This document shows, in pieces, positions 25,214 through 37,942 of a DNA stretch of 64,000 nucleotides. The stretch is from Homarus americanus (taxonomy: Eukaryota; Arthropoda; Malacostraca; Decapoda; Nephropidae). The stretch spans positions 799,501-863,500 of the forward strand of contig NW_024756966.1 in assembly GCF_018991925.1 (NCBI RefSeq). The letters are read 5' to 3'. The notes under the pieces are model-generated. The model did not search any database. It was not told where the DNA came from and saw only the letters and a list, made by a program, of their open reading frames with translations. Position 1 is the first letter of the stretch; every line of letters starts with the position of its first letter. The translations under genes and the position numbers were made by a program.

Positions 25214-25554
25214 AAAGCAGTACTACAGGATAAACACCTAAGACGTCTACAGTAGGAGACGATGAAGGCGGTGAAGGGTAGGTTGTGTGTTTGATCGACC
25301 GCCGCCTCCCGATACTATCACTCTGCCTACCTGTGTCCTGACCTCTCCCGGGTACACCTTATACACCCTATCTGGCTGTGTCCCTGTCTGCCAGGTACAC
25401 CCTATCGACCTATGTCTTCTCTATTACCTGTTAGACTCTCCCTACTTACCTGTGTGTGTGTGTGTGTGTGTGTACCTTTTTCTCTACCAAGTATATCTAC
25501 ACCTTATCTACTGTACCTGTGTTTTGTAGCTAATTACCAGGCACATCTACACCT

Positions 25555-25557
<3 letters not shown>

Positions 25558-25639
<82 letters not shown>
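25558..25639. repeat. (CT)n microsatellite
   Basis: About 41 uninterrupted units, the longest dinucleotide array in the window. Pyrimidine-rich DNA continues to about 25810. Confidence 0.95.
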
Positions 25640-25641
<2 letters not shown>

Positions 25642-25969
25642 AGCGCAATGAACTTCCACCTCTCATGCTCCCCTCCCCCCGACTCCCTCACCCCCCTCCC
25701 CCCACAGCTATTGCCATCCATCATCCCCTCTATCCTCTCCCCAACCCCCCATTCGGACTCTCACCCATGCCCCCCCCTCCTCCCTCTTCCCTCCTCCACC
25801 TTACTCCCTCAGTTTTCGCGTATTTGTGTTGGTATATCATATTTACATCTGTTTTTGTGTACCCTCGTGTTTCTTGACCTGACTGATGTATGTTTTTACT
25901 CCTGAAGGTGTTATATCGGGTGTTGCATATCGCTAGTCGTAATCATATACCTGATGCTTGTTAGTGGTG

Positions 25970-26150
25970 ACAGGTGAGGGTGGTATTGGTGATGACGGCG
26001 GTGGTGGTAGTGGTGTTGTGTTAGTGATGGTGGTAGTGGTGGTGGTGGTGGTAGTGATGGTGGTGGTGGTTGTGATGTTAGTGGGATTGTTAGTGGAGGC
26101 GTTGTTAGTGATGGCTGTGGTGGTGTAAGTAATGATAGTCGTGGTGGTGG
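25970..26150. repeat. (GTG)n-like degenerate array
   Basis: Imperfect GGTGGTAGTGGTG-type trinucleotide repeats with TTAGTGATGG interruptions. Confidence 0.8.
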
Positions 26151-27298
26151 TGCAACATCCGACCCGCACGACACTATAAGCTCTCTCGTGCTCTTGCTAA
26201 ATGAGGAAGAAATTAGTTTATTGATGTTCCTCCCAAATTCACGATGAGTTTTGAGGATACGAAGAATTTGAACATTTTACGCGAAGCACCAAAGTCAGAA
26301 TATTTTACGTTACTAAGAAATCCTGCGTAATTTTATTGAACTTAATGAGAAGAAATTGTTTATTGGTGTTACGAAGAAAGTTTAAAATGAAATAATGACA
26401 ATGTAACGAATACTTAACATTTTTATTCGTGTATAAATAATGACTAATTTTTCTTCACTTTACAATGAAAACTAAGAAGACATATCGGCCCTATAAACTT
26501 GATGTTATATAAAAAATAAAAATATTTAAATCGCGTTACAAAAGTATTTATTATTGGTAAACGTTTCAGTAGGGATTTTATTTCTAGAGTTTTATTAACA
26601 ATGAATAAAATATTAAGTCGAAAAAATACAGAAATTAATATCAAGAAAATATTATCAGCGTTATCAAAAAATTACAATAAAACTAACGATTAATTATGTA
26701 ACAATGGCGAAATCTCTAAAAAATATAATTGACGTTACAGATAACAAAACAAAAATAAGAATGACGTTACAAAGCCATTTCAGAAGTTTTATTAACGTTA
26801 CAGAGATAATTAAGAAGTTACAGTGTGTGTGTGATGGTGGTGGTGACACACGCATAGAGCACCTCAATTGTTTTACGACTTACGTTGAAATAAAAGGAAA
26901 CACTTGAGCGAACTTGCGGTGTGATTATGTGTAACTCGGATCATTAATGAGTCTGATTATGTGTAACTCTGGAGATTAATGCGTCTTTGAGCCTTATTAA
27001 ACGACTGACGCAACACACTTTACGCAACACATTTAACGCATTGCACACTTGGCAGGTGACTCGAGTAGTTTTAAGAGGTGTTGTCAGGTAAATCGCAGTG
27101 ACTTGAAAAACTGAATGATCTCTCTCTCTCTCTACGGGGGACGCCACTTTTTAATATTTTATTCAGCACAGGTGGGACCCCGTACACAAGGGGTTAAAAC
27201 ACCTTAATTGTTGGAAGCGCAGAGTAATAACTTTGTGTTGACAGGTAACTTGAGTTGGAGAAGTAAATAAAACGTCGAACAAAAATAACCCAATTAAA

Positions 27299-27299
27299 A

Positions 27300-27342
<43 letters not shown>

Positions 27343-27344
27343 CA
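27299..27344. repeat. (AC)n microsatellite
   Basis: About 20 units, with an ACGC variant near the right end. Confidence 0.9.
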
Positions 27345-27533
27345 TTTCTACAAGATGGTGTAATTTTCAATGGCTTAAACCTTATCATCTTGGCTACAGG
27401 ATTTACTGATAAACAGTGATGATTTTTGGTTATGTCTCATTGTGTTGGGGGGTGACATGTAATCAGACATTTGTTTAGGATCATAGTTATGGCTGGGGAT
27501 TGTAGACATGACTTAGTTGGTGAAGATGTTTTT

Positions 27534-28215
27534 CTCTTTCCTCCACCTCTCATCCTCCTCTTCTCCCTCCTCCTCCCCTCTCCTCCTCCTCCTCCTCCCC
27601 TCCTCCTCTCCCCTCCTCCTCTCCCCCTCCTCCTCCCCTCTCCTCCTCCTCCTCTCCCCTCTCCTCCTCTCCCCCTCTCCTCCTCTCCCTCTCCTCCTCT
27701 CTCCTCTCTCCCCTCCTCCTCTCCCCTCTCCTCCTCTACCCCCTCCTCCTCTCCCCTCTCCCTCCCTCTTCACCTCCTCCTCCTTTTCCGCTCTGTTATA
27801 ATCACTCTTTTAGTTTATTTATTCTTTATATTTTATCTCTTCTCTGTCTTCCTCTTGCGTCTTTCCTTCACTTGTGTGTTTCTTAATCCTCTCATTATTT
27901 TGTTGTGATTTATCCTCTGTTTCGTGTTTCTTTTCTTTCTCTCTCATTATCTTCTGTTCACTTTTATTCCTTTCTTTATCTTCTTGTTTTAATTATTCTT
28001 TACTCCCTTTCCTCTTCTTCTTCCTCACCCTCTTCTTTTAACTTCTCCTTCATTATTCATTATTTCTTTTCCTTTTTCTCCTCTTCCACTATTTCCTCCT
28101 CCTCTTCTTCCTCCTCCTCCTTCCCCTCTTGTTCCTCCTCCCTCTCTTCTTCTTCTTCCTCCTCCTCCTCCTCCTCCTCCTCCTCCTTCCCCTTCCCCTT
28201 CCTCCTCCTTCTCTG
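27534..28215. repeat. Pyrimidine-rich tracts, (CTC)n-like
   Basis: 27534-27790 and 28010-28215 are nearly pure pyrimidine on the + strand, with CTCCTCCTC and TCCTCTCCCC words. The stretch between them is T-rich. Open frames here (Pro/Leu/Ser-rich or Arg/Gly/Glu-rich) are compositional. Confidence 0.88.
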
Positions 28216-28268
28216 TTTCTTCTTCCTTGTGACCACTACAGTTGTGTCTTACCGTATAACAACAGGTA

Positions 28269-28490
28269 TCCAGGTGTGTGTGTGTGTGTGTGATTTTCCA
28301 TGTATGTTTGCTTGAGTTTAACTGACTGTATGTCTGTCGGGTGGCTACCAATGCGTGCGTGTCCGTGTGTGTGTGTGCGCGCGCGTGTCCACCAGCATTC
28401 TTTTACCGAGGACAATTAAACAAACATGTGTGTGTAGTGTTTGCGTGTAGTGTTTGCGTGCGCGTGTGTCTGTGCGTGCGTGCGTGTTTC
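28269..28490. repeat. (GT)n and GTGCGTGC arrays
   Basis: A (GT)n run at 28273-28291 and, further on, mixed GTGTGTGCGCGCGCGTG and GTGCGTGCGTG words. Alternating purine-pyrimidine sequence with CG steps can adopt Z-DNA. Confidence 0.8.
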
Positions 28491-28599
28491 CCTCTTCTTA
28501 CGTTTATATCCCGGTCGTATCGCCATCTGGATGATAAGGTGATGAATGTGGATACTACAACAGGCTAACGACACCAAAACCAACCTTAAACTCGGGTTA

Positions 28600-29400
28600 C
28601 ATAAGGGTCAATATCCCACAAGCACCTGATATTGATAATTGCAGGTAATTCAGGTGAGGAATTAATGGTGAATTTTGTTGTGAATTTTTCAGAAGAATTT
28701 ATGAGTCAGATTTTGTCTAGTCTTTCCGATGAGGACATAAGACACCGGGCAGATTTTGTCGGATTTAAAGACCGATTTTGTAACGTTTAAGGGGATTACA
28801 ATATTGAGAAATTATAGAAGGATTTTGTTATATGACTTTAAGAAGGAATTACAGATAGCAAAGTTTGTTATAATATTCAGAAGAGGAATTAGAGTTCGAT
28901 TTCACTTAATTTGAAGATAAATTAAAGTAGATTTTATTTATTCTTTTGTTGCGTTGAATTTGGTCACTAAAAATAAATTCTATATTAAGTCATTTATTGA
29001 TGGGTATTTTCGATAAAAGATTCTGGGTATTTTTTTTCTATTATAAACATTTATTTACGATCAATAGGAGACGTTATATATTTAATTACATTCTGGGAAA
29101 AGATGGATTTTTTTCATGACGATTTTTTTTAATTCGATTTATTTTTTTATCTAAGTTTTTAAAAATATTTTGTTTGGTGGTTTATTTATGAGTCGAATTT
29201 CCAGCGTGTGAATTTTCGAAAACCTTAAATATTTTTTGGGGGGGGGGATTTTTTCTCATTAGTAGTGATGTTTTAATTAATTTTTTATATTATTTGGGTA
29301 TTTGAATGAGGAACCGATTTTTTTTTTAATTTTTGAGAATATTAATTAGGTTTTAAAAATTAAATATTGTAATTTTATGAGAAGCTCCAATTCATGATTT
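28600..29400. other. AT-rich intronic stretch with GATTTTGT words
   Basis: No gene. The words AGATTTTGT, CCGATTTTGT and AGGATTTTGT recur irregularly, suggesting a very old tandem repeat. Confidence 0.5.
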
Positions 29401-29403
29401 GTT

Positions 29404-29410
29404 ACACACA

Positions 29411-29447
<37 letters not shown>
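29404..29447. repeat. (CA)n microsatellite
   Basis: About 21 units with one ATA interruption. Confidence 0.9.
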
Positions 29448-29450
<3 letters not shown>

Positions 29451-29886
29451 CACTTGATTTCTGGCAACACGTGATGAACAACAACCCTTTACCTGAACAA
29501 AACTGTTCTTCGAAGCGCGTTCGTTTTTGGGGAGGTGGATGAGCGCAGGGGAAAGAGACCCTCGGTATAGCCTCGTATAAGCGTCAGTCTTCCTTGTCTT
29601 TGTCTCTTGTATAAAATAGCAATTATTTGGTCGCATGTGACATAGACATTAAACTGTAATTTCACGTTTCTTCCACCATCGAGTTTGATTTTAATAAGCT
29701 CCTATTTAATCTTGTTTTTTTTTTCCTTCCTTTCTTTGTTTCCTTCGATTTTAATGACCTTCCATTATTCTCCTTTTTTTCCTTTTATTTTATAGTATTT
29801 TTTAGTTTGTTTTTTTACTTATTCTATTGAGTCGTTATTACGTATTTCTCTTCGTCGATGGTTTGTTTATGTAAGAGTATAGGGAT

Positions 29887-29890
<4 letters not shown>

Positions 29891-29926
<36 letters not shown>
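29891..29926. repeat. (CT)n microsatellite
   Basis: About 18 units. Confidence 0.9.
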
Positions 29927-29931
<5 letters not shown>

Positions 29932-30299
29932 CCACTATGTGAGGTTCTGGCCTCCACCAACCTGCTCCATAATTAATAAACTCCGTCTTAGGTATAAAGG
30001 AGATATAAAGGGAGTATTTACCTCCCCTCCAGGTGTTTATTTACGACCAGGTGAGAGAAAAAAAACAGTGAGGTAGGTTGAGAGAAAACGGCGACGTAGA
30101 GACTTGTTTTAACGCTGAGGGAAAATATTAAAACCCGGGAATAAGTCATTTTGTGGGTCAGATGATCAACCCGGATTTATGGGTGAATTCAGGACCGCAC
30201 GCTATCATTATATATGTGATGTGTAGGAGAGAGATATATAAATAATAAGTGTTTGTTTGTCTGTCTGTCTGTAGTATGTCTTTAGAAACTTGCATTTAA

Positions 30300-30435
30300 A
30301 TACATACATACACACATACATAATACATACACACATACATAATACATACACACATACATAATACATACACACATACATAATACATACATAATACATACAT
30401 ACATACATACATACATACATACATACATACATACA
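30300..30435. repeat. CATA array with 19-bp higher-order unit
   Basis: The left half repeats ACACATACATAATACATAC four times. The right half is a plain (CATA)n run. Confidence 0.9.
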
Positions 30436-31101
30436 CTGTGTTAATGTATCTTCAACACACACACGTACACCATAAGGGGCGGATATACACCTAAAATACA
30501 GACATTTTTTTTTTCCTTTATATATTAAAACATCATCATCATCCTCCTCATCACGACTCACGGAGGAAAACCCATCTTTGTGGAGAGGTGACTGAAGGTC
30601 GAGAGTCTCCTGGCGAAGGTATAGAGGGAGGGTATGGGGTCTGGGATAGGGGAGGGGGTAGAGGGGGGATAGGGGAGGGGGTAGAGGGGGGGGTTGTTCA
30701 CGGAGACATTGCATGATCTGTAGACATCCTGTTAAAAGTTCTTTGACGGATAAAGGGCTGTTTTTTGTGGTGGTAGGGGTGGGGGGGTTGTGTGGTGGTG
30801 GTAGCTGGGCCTCCTCCACACCCCTTCATTGATTCTCTCTTGATTGGCTGTGTGTGTGTGTGTGTGTTTTTTTCATAGTGATGCATTGACGCTAGATACT
30901 GTATATATAGGAATAACAATGGTACCTGTAAAATATATACATACATACATATAGCGTCAATTTGCGTATAAAAGCACCTTAATTAATGGTAGGTACAGGT
31001 ATAATAAGGCAGGTAACAGAAGGTATAAGCTTAGTGTGACGCCCCAGTCTCGTCTTTCTTATTTGTTGAGGCGGAAGATGTGAGGTGATGCAACTGTCTC
31101 C

Positions 31102-31196
31102 TACGTCATCAGTACCTGTGACGTCATCGATTGTCGAAATGGTATTCTGTAGTCATGACGTCATCGCCACCTTAGTCATATACTCCCGTGACGTCA
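31102..31196. promoter_or_regulatory. Cluster of three consensus CRE sites (TGACGTCA)
   Basis: Perfect 8-bp palindromes TGACGTCA lie at 31119-31126, 31156-31163 and 31189-31196. A half-site-like TACGTCA starts near 31102. This is the consensus site for CREB/ATF bZIP proteins. The location inside intron 1 fits an enhancer, but function is inferred only. Confidence 0.4.
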
Positions 31197-31395
31197 CCGT
31201 TTGTTGTGGCGTAATGACTTGTTAGGTGTTGTAATGTGTTTTATTGTGCGTTGGTCGACATGTTTGTTTTTGTTTGTTTTAACAGTTTATGCAAGACTAA
31301 CCCAGGCAAAGTGGGAGTTTTTGTTCTGATATTATTAAGTAGTTTTATTTAACGTTTGACAAGAGACTTACTTATCTGTATAATATTGATGTCAC

Positions 31396-31465
31396 TCACA
31401 CACTCACTCGGTCACTCACTCCCTACCCCACTCACTCACTCACTCACTCACGCACTCACTCACTT
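31396..31465. repeat. (CACT)n array
   Basis: Imperfect CACT/CACTCACG tetranucleotide array. Confidence 0.8.
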
Positions 31466-31530
31466 ATCGGTGTTTGAGGGAGCCGATACCGTGTGACGTA
31501 AAGAGTGATTTGTTATAAAGAATTGACGAG

Positions 31531-31610
31531 TTAACAACATAACTGCCATACTAGTTAACAATATAACTGCCATACTAGTTAACATTATATAATAACTGCT
31601 ATACGGTGTC
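31531..31610. repeat. Short minisatellite, about 31-bp unit
   Basis: Three copies of GTTAACAATATAACTGCCAT plus ACTA. The last copy is diverged. Confidence 0.75.
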
Positions 31611-31899
31611 GACATACTTTGCTATACTCTACATCTACCATTCCTATAATATATTCATTAGTTAACAAGACGATACATTCACTATATTACGACACAGAAT
31701 GGTATATAGTCAACGACGCAATGATGTTCACTATAGACGTTGAACATTGTTATAGCGAAGTCTTAAAAGTCTTGAGTCTGAGAGATAGCAATAGCTAATA
31801 CTTGACTCAGACTATCTCGTCCTAAGTCTAGTTTGAAAAGAGTTCATACTTGATGTAGGAATGATTGGAACTTAAGTAGGTAACTCTCCAAGACTTAAC

Positions 31900-32210
31900 G
31901 AGATGGAGGGGGTGAGAGGGATGGAGGTGGATGAGGTTAGGGGTGAAGGAAGGAGGGAGGAGAGGAAACTGGATGAGGTTAGGGGTGAAGGAGGGAGGTG
32001 GTAGGGATGAAGGAGGGAGGTGGTAGGGATGAAGGAAGGAGGGAGGGGTGGGTAGGAGACGCACCACGGCATTCACTCCTATGATTACCTATGAAGGCCG
32101 GCTTGGTAGGGGGGGTTACTGGTGAGGGATTAAGGGCGCATAGGGAGAGAGAGGGAGGACTATAGAGGAAGATCGTGGAGGAGATAAGGGAGGGAGAGAG
32201 ACTTAAAAAG
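31900..32210. repeat. Purine-rich minisatellite
   Basis: GATGAAGGAGGGAGGTGGTAG units, three to four copies at about 31920-32050, then looser purine-rich DNA. Confidence 0.75.
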
Positions 32211-32689
32211 AATGATAAGCAAACAGTTAGATAGATGGAATGACATGTACGGGAAAATCGAATAATCACTCAAGTCAGTCAGTCAAGAGAGGCGACCATA
32301 TAGCTGGCTGACGCAGGGGAGATCAGGCCAATGGGAATCAGGCGTGGAAACTGGCACTAAGACTTACCATGATTCCCACAATGCCTTCAGGAGCTGTTAG
32401 TGGCACTCCTCTCTCCTTCCCTCCCATCCTCTTCCTCTCCCATCCCCTCCCTTTCCATCTTTTCCCTCCCTTCCTTTCTTCCATGTCCCTTTCCTTCCCC
32501 TCTCCCCTCTATTCCTACCCCCCTTCCCCTCCCCTCCCACATGGTGATCACCCTCCCACCCTTCAATAACACCAACATCCGCACCAGACACCATAACTCA
32601 GGACGGACCAACACACGCACGTACACCTCACAAGACATCCTACTTAGTGCCCCCGACCCCCAGGATTGGCTGCTTCCTTGAGGAGTAGA

Positions 32690-32890
32690 CTAGGAGGAAG
32701 GAAGGTAGATGGAATAGGAGGAGGAAGATAAGTAGATCGAATAGGAGGAAGATAGGTGGATGGAATAGGAGGAAGATAGGTGGATGGAATAGGAGGAAGA
32801 TAGGTGGATGGAATAGGAGGAGGAAGATAGGTGGATGGAATAGGAGGAAGATAGGTGGATGGAATAGGAGGAAGGTAGATGGAATAGAAG
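32690..32890. repeat. Minisatellite, about 24-bp unit
   Basis: About eight copies of GATAGGTGGATGGAATAGGA plus GGAA. Two copies carry an extra GGA. Confidence 0.9.
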
Positions 32891-33296
32891 AGTAGGATAG
32901 ATGGTAAAAGAAAAGATAAGAAAAAGAAAACATGTGTAAATAAAAGGATGAAAGATGATAAATGAAGAGGGAAAGAGGAGGAGGGAGAAGACGGGAAAGA
33001 CACAATAAATAAATGGAGGAAGGGAGATAGATTGAGAGAGCGGAAGGTTGAGAAGAGACATATGGAGAGGGAGGGGTGACGTCACACTAGGAGACAAATA
33101 GGGGAGGGAGGGAGGGAAGGGTAATAAGGAGATAATTAAAAAGAGTGTAGACTGAGGGAGGGAGGAAAGAAGGGAGGGAAGTGAAAGCGTGTGGAGGGGT
33201 GGAGGAAGTATAGACACAAGGTCACCTGAGCGTTAATGACACGCTATACGATAATTACCCTGGGACCTGTCGTTATAATTATTATGGCCGTGCCCC

Positions 33297-33357
33297 AACC
33301 AGCCTCCCTACCCTCTGACCCCAACCAGCCTCCCTACCCTCTGACCCCAACCACCCT
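33297..33357. repeat. Minisatellite, 24-bp unit
   Basis: Two and a half copies of ACCAGCCTCCCTACCCTCTG plus ACCCCA. Confidence 0.85.
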
Positions 33358-33746
33358 CCCTGCCCATGCCCACGTCTCCTTCCACACCCATGGGCACCCA
33401 CTTCAACATTCCTCCTTTATTTTCACCTCAAAAAACAAAACAAAAACAATTACGAAAAAAAAATCGAATAAAAAAAATACTTCTAACATTTTTGGTATAT
33501 TTTCTAACCTCAGCTAATGCCCTTCCTAATCTATCTATCGCCCTATCTAACCTTTCCTGATTGGCTACTCATAATTAATTACCATTGACCTAATAATTAT
33601 CACACATCTTAAGACTCTCTCTCCTAAGACTCGCCTTATGCCTAATATCCTTACTTAACCTTCTCTAATTAGTTCATGGATTGTAAACAAGGTGCTTGGG
33701 GGGTCTTTACATACTATCATTAAACAATTCCAGTGGGGTGTTATCA

Positions 33747-33771
33747 CCTAACCTAACCTAACCTAACCTAA
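33747..33771 (-). repeat. Short (TTAGG)n array, minus orientation
   Basis: Five ACCTA units. Confidence 0.8.
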
Positions 33772-33879
33772 TCACACGTATTGAGACGCCACTGCTAATG
33801 TAAACATCGATGTGTTTTTATTCACATACACACCAATGTAAGTTAAACCCAATAAAACATGTCACTGGGTTTGTTTGGT

Positions 33880-34130
33880 GCCTCCCTCTCTCCCTCCTTC
33901 AGTCCTTCCATTCCTTCTCCCCTCCCTCCTTCCCTCCATTCAATTCCCCCTTTCCTCCCTCCTCCGCCTCTCCGTCCATCGCTCCCTCCCTCCCTTCCTC
34001 CATTTCCCTTCCTTTAGTCCTTCCATTCTTCCTTCCTCTCCCATCTCTACGTCCCTCCCTCCCTCCATACTTCAATCCCTCCTTTCCACCTCCTCCCCCC
34101 GCCTCTCCCTCCCTCCTTCACTAGCAGGAG
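33880..34130. repeat. Pyrimidine-rich tract
   Basis: CCCTCCCTCC-type sequence of 250 bp without a fixed period. Confidence 0.8.
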
Positions 34131-34898
34131 GGAGGGAGGGAGAGAGAGCGGCGCCGTAAGAAACTCTACGTGAGTAACACACCCCAGATCCCGGCCATTT
34201 TAAAGCGCTGGGGCTAATAACATTTGTGTTGGCATGACAACAGGATAGCTACCCCGCAAAGAGGCCGGGCTAGGGGGGGGGGGAGAAGAGGTGCGGCACG
34301 ATGATTCTCACTATTTCTCCCATGATGGTGAGTGAGGTAAAGGGGGGGGAGGGGGTGATGCTCCTCAAGTTTATTTACACGTGGGAGGGGGGAACACGTA
34401 AGGGGATGTTAGTCGTGGTGTTGTGGTGGTTAATGGTCGTGGTGGAGTCGTATTGAAGGGGTGATTTTTTGTTCATTATTTGAGGAGGGGAAAGAGACAG
34501 AGACAGAGAGAGAGAGAGGGAGAAAAGAGAGAGGGGGGGAGGAGGAAGAGGGGTGAGGTCTTTCCCGCGGGTTGGGGGAAACGCGTCCTCGCCATTATTC
34601 ACCCCTCCTCATATCTCTTCCTCGCATCAACTCTTAAGATTCTAATACGAATCCTTGGCCAGTGTGAGGTGACCGCCATAAATGATTACTAACCCAAATC
34701 CTTATCTAATCGTTACCATAAAATGATATCAGCCCCCCCCCCTTTTCATTTTTTTTACCTGTTATTAATTATGCCCCAGGTGATAATTGGGAGAAAGAGA
34801 GAGAGAGAGAGAGAGAACGTGGTGATAAGCCGCAGAGGAAGTCAAGAGTGAAGGGATTCGTACACGTGCAGGGTTGCCTACGGCTTCTCTCGGAGGGG

Positions 34899-34900
<2 letters not shown>

Positions 34901-34937
<37 letters not shown>
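34901..34937. repeat. (CA)n microsatellite
   Basis: About 18 units. A (GA)n run lies 100 bp to the left (34793-34815). Confidence 0.9.
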
Positions 34938-34939
<2 letters not shown>

Positions 34940-35049
34940 GTCAATATTCACGCGAAATATACATTAAACACATTTATATTTGCCTTTTAATATATTTCGT
35001 CTTAATTACTCCTATAATAAACTACAGCTTCAACCGATACAGCTGTACG

Positions 35050-35215
35050 GAGGAAGGGAGTGTGAGTGTGTTTTAGAGTGAGTGGAAGTGTGTTTTAGTG
35101 AGTGTGTGTGTTTTAGAGTGTGTGGAAGTGTGTTTTAGTGAGTGTGTGTGTTTTTAGAGTGAGTGTGCGTGTAATAAAGTAAGTGTGAATGTGCTTTAGA
35201 GTGAGTGTGTTGTGG
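35050..35215. repeat. Minisatellite with GTGTGTTTTAGAGTGAGTG words
   Basis: Irregular tandem copies of about 20-38 bp, ending near 35215. Confidence 0.8.
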
Positions 35216-35350
35216 ACGTTTTTTGAGGTCGTAGTATCGAGGGAGGGAGAGGGAAGAGGTTGGTTGGTTGACTGGGTGAGTGAGGGGTAAGGCGACAGGT
35301 TATGGAAAATGGTTTTAGCGCTGATAACGTCACTTGAAGGGGAGTGGCAT

Positions 35351-35352
<2 letters not shown>

Positions 35353-35395
<43 letters not shown>
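35353..35395. repeat. (CT)n microsatellite
   Basis: About 21 units. Confidence 0.92.
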
Positions 35396-35399
<4 letters not shown>

Positions 35400-36009
35400 C
35401 ACTGTCCACTAAAACCATCTTCCTTACCTTATTCGCGAGAGACGGAGAAAGAAAAAAAGAGAGAGTGAGTCATTTTCCACTGTTTTCTGGTGATGAAGAT
35501 AAATATTTGACGCTTTTTTCTGTTTTTTATTTTTAGAATTTTTTTTTGTCCGCCATTTGGATGTTACGTCGTAGGGGATTAGGATGGGGGAGTCAGGGGG
35601 ATTAGGATGTGTACCTTAGGGATTAGGGATGATAGTGTAGAGGGCGTTGGGTGTACTGCTGGTGGCTGGGATTGAAGATTGGTAGGGAGTTCACAGAGGG
35701 ATTGGAAGGGAGTGTACAAGATTGGTAATAAGTAAACAGGGATTAGCACTCGGTAATTAATTGTTTACTTAATTTGTTTGTTTGTTTGTTTATCTTGATT
35801 TAATAAGAAGTGTTGGTTTGTATTCGTTTGTGGTTGGTCACTTTCTTATGGATATATTGACATATTTGGGGAAATTTTATCGCTGAGGAAATAATTATGT
35901 TGAATTGGTGACCTGTCTCTGTTTGTTTCTGTTTGTTTGTTTGTTTTTGTCAATTGTTGTCTTGTCGTCTCCTTAAGCTAAGAGAATGGTTGATTATTTA
36001 TTGTTATTT

Positions 36010-36080
<71 letters not shown>
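36010..36080. repeat. Compound (ATC)n(ATT)n microsatellite
   Basis: About 13 ATC units pass directly into about 10 ATT units. Confidence 0.93.
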
Positions 36081-36082
<2 letters not shown>

Positions 36083-36542
36083 GGTACCGTGTAGATATCA
36101 GTTATGTCTTCTTCGTCTTCGTCTTCCTCTTCTTCTGTTTTTGTTACACATTTCATTGTTTACATTGTCCTGTCTCTGTTATCATTCACGTGACATAAAC
36201 AGATATTCCAGGTGACAGAAATCTAAAATACTCAAGAGCGATATTCTCTTGATAAATATTCCCCCCCTAAGAAAATATTCATAATTTTTTGCTTGTGTAA
36301 ATGTGGTTCTATTACCTTAATGAACTTAATTGGTGTTTTTTGTATAGTTAAACTTAAATAAAAAAATATTAAATAATTGTCAGCAGAGTCCTAACGTAAC
36401 CTCTTGTGACCTGACCTGACCTGACATAAAGGAATGGAATCTAGGTTTTTAAATAGGACCCAGTTTTAATGGACTCCAACTTAAAGGGTTAGGTTGGGAT
36501 TTATTTTACATAGAATCTGAAAAAATGAATCTTTTTCAAGTA

Positions 36543-36690
36543 GTAATCGCCGCTAACCTACCGCTAACACCGTGATAACACCAACTAACCTGCCGCTAAC
36601 ACTTGATAACATCGTCTAACCTACCGCTAACACCAGCTAACACCCGCTAACACCAGCTAACACCCGCTAACACCTTTTAACACCACCTTC
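36543..36690. repeat. Degenerate CGCTAACACCAG repeat
   Basis: Short tandem copies of CTAACACC(C/A)G; the right end (36620-36690) is the most regular. Confidence 0.75.
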
Positions 36691-36792
36691 ACCTCCCCAA
36701 CACTACCCTACTATAGTTCTTAACGTTCGCTCTCTCCTCATACCCAAACTGCGCGTCTTACTTACACATTTTACTGGATGTATCAGGTGTTG

Positions 36793-36796
<4 letters not shown>

Positions 36797-36830
<34 letters not shown>

Positions 36831-36941
36831 TTTATATCTGTCTCTCTCATCTGTCGATTGCCATTTATCGATCGTCTGTTTTGTGCTGCATCGTCCGTCT
36901 ATCTACAGTATCTATATCTATCTATCTATCTATCTATCTAC

Positions 36942-36978
<37 letters not shown>
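36797..36978. repeat. (CT)n and (TATC)n microsatellites
   Basis: (CT)n at 36797-36825, then (TATC)n at 36910-36978 with one ACC interruption. Confidence 0.9.
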
Positions 36979-37814
36979 GCCTTGCATCATACAATAACGT
37001 AATATTTATCCCATGCAAGACTTGGCGGGGAACATATTGTTATTTACATTATTTGTTTGTTTTATTATCTCACATCCTATCTCACTATCCTATCTCTCTC
37101 TCACTATCCTATCTCCCTCTCTCTCACTCCTATCTCTCTATCTCTCACCCTCTCTCACTCCTATCTCTCTATCTCTCACTCCCTGTCACTCACCCCGCAC
37201 ACTGTACTATACTATGTGTTTTAACTCATTATTGTTTATATTCTCGGATTAATGTTTGTAGGTGTTTTATTTGTGTGTTTGTGGGGGGGGGGGTGTGTTA
37301 AGCTAGAGAGTAACACGGATATGATGGATGTGGTAGCGGTGTTTATATCCGGGTACGTGAGAGGTGAGGAGGCCAATCGATGATATTCCTTGATACTCTG
37401 ATGTAATTTACGCCATACTTAATGATATTAATACTGAGTCAAATATATAAGTTAATTATAATATACGCGAGTTTAATATAATATCCATATATATTTTTGG
37501 ATATAATTGTATGTAAATTAGACCTTTATTTAAAACCAATTACTGGGACTTACCTGTAAACAAAATCCCTCATTACCGGATTTGTGACCAGGTGGAAAAC
37601 AGGTAATTAAAAAAAATCTAATAAAAATAAAGTCGTGTTCAGTTACCGACAGTTACTCAATATCGACAACCGGCGTTAATTAACAGTTAATTATATTATT
37701 GAGAGGAAGGACTGGTCTGAAACCTGACTGTCAGTAATCGTACACCGACTGCTAATGACAGTAACCGAACACCTTTGACTGGGAATGATGACTGGGACCA
37801 CAGCGGACACCTTA

Positions 37815-37862
37815 GCGCTTCTCCTCCTCCTCCCGCTCCTCCTCCCGCTCCTCCTCCCGCTC
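37815..37862. repeat. Minisatellite, 15-bp unit CTCCTCCTCCCGCTC
   Basis: Three nearly perfect copies. Confidence 0.85.
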
Positions 37863-37884
37863 CTGTTTCTGAAGGAGTTATATG

Positions 37885-37888
<4 letters not shown>

Positions 37889-37941
<53 letters not shown>
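37889..37941. repeat. (CT)n microsatellite
   Basis: About 26 units. Confidence 0.92.

Positions 37942-37942
<1 letters not shown>

Noticed and set aside
30300..30435. Regularly spaced repeats that could suggest a CRISPR array
   Set aside because: The units are contiguous 19-bp CATA-type repeats without unique spacers, in a eukaryotic genome.
32690..33217. Overlapping minus-strand open frames of 119-175 codons rich in Ser, Leu and Pro
   Set aside because: They are translations of a 24-bp minisatellite and its purine-rich flank in several frames at once, not a protein.
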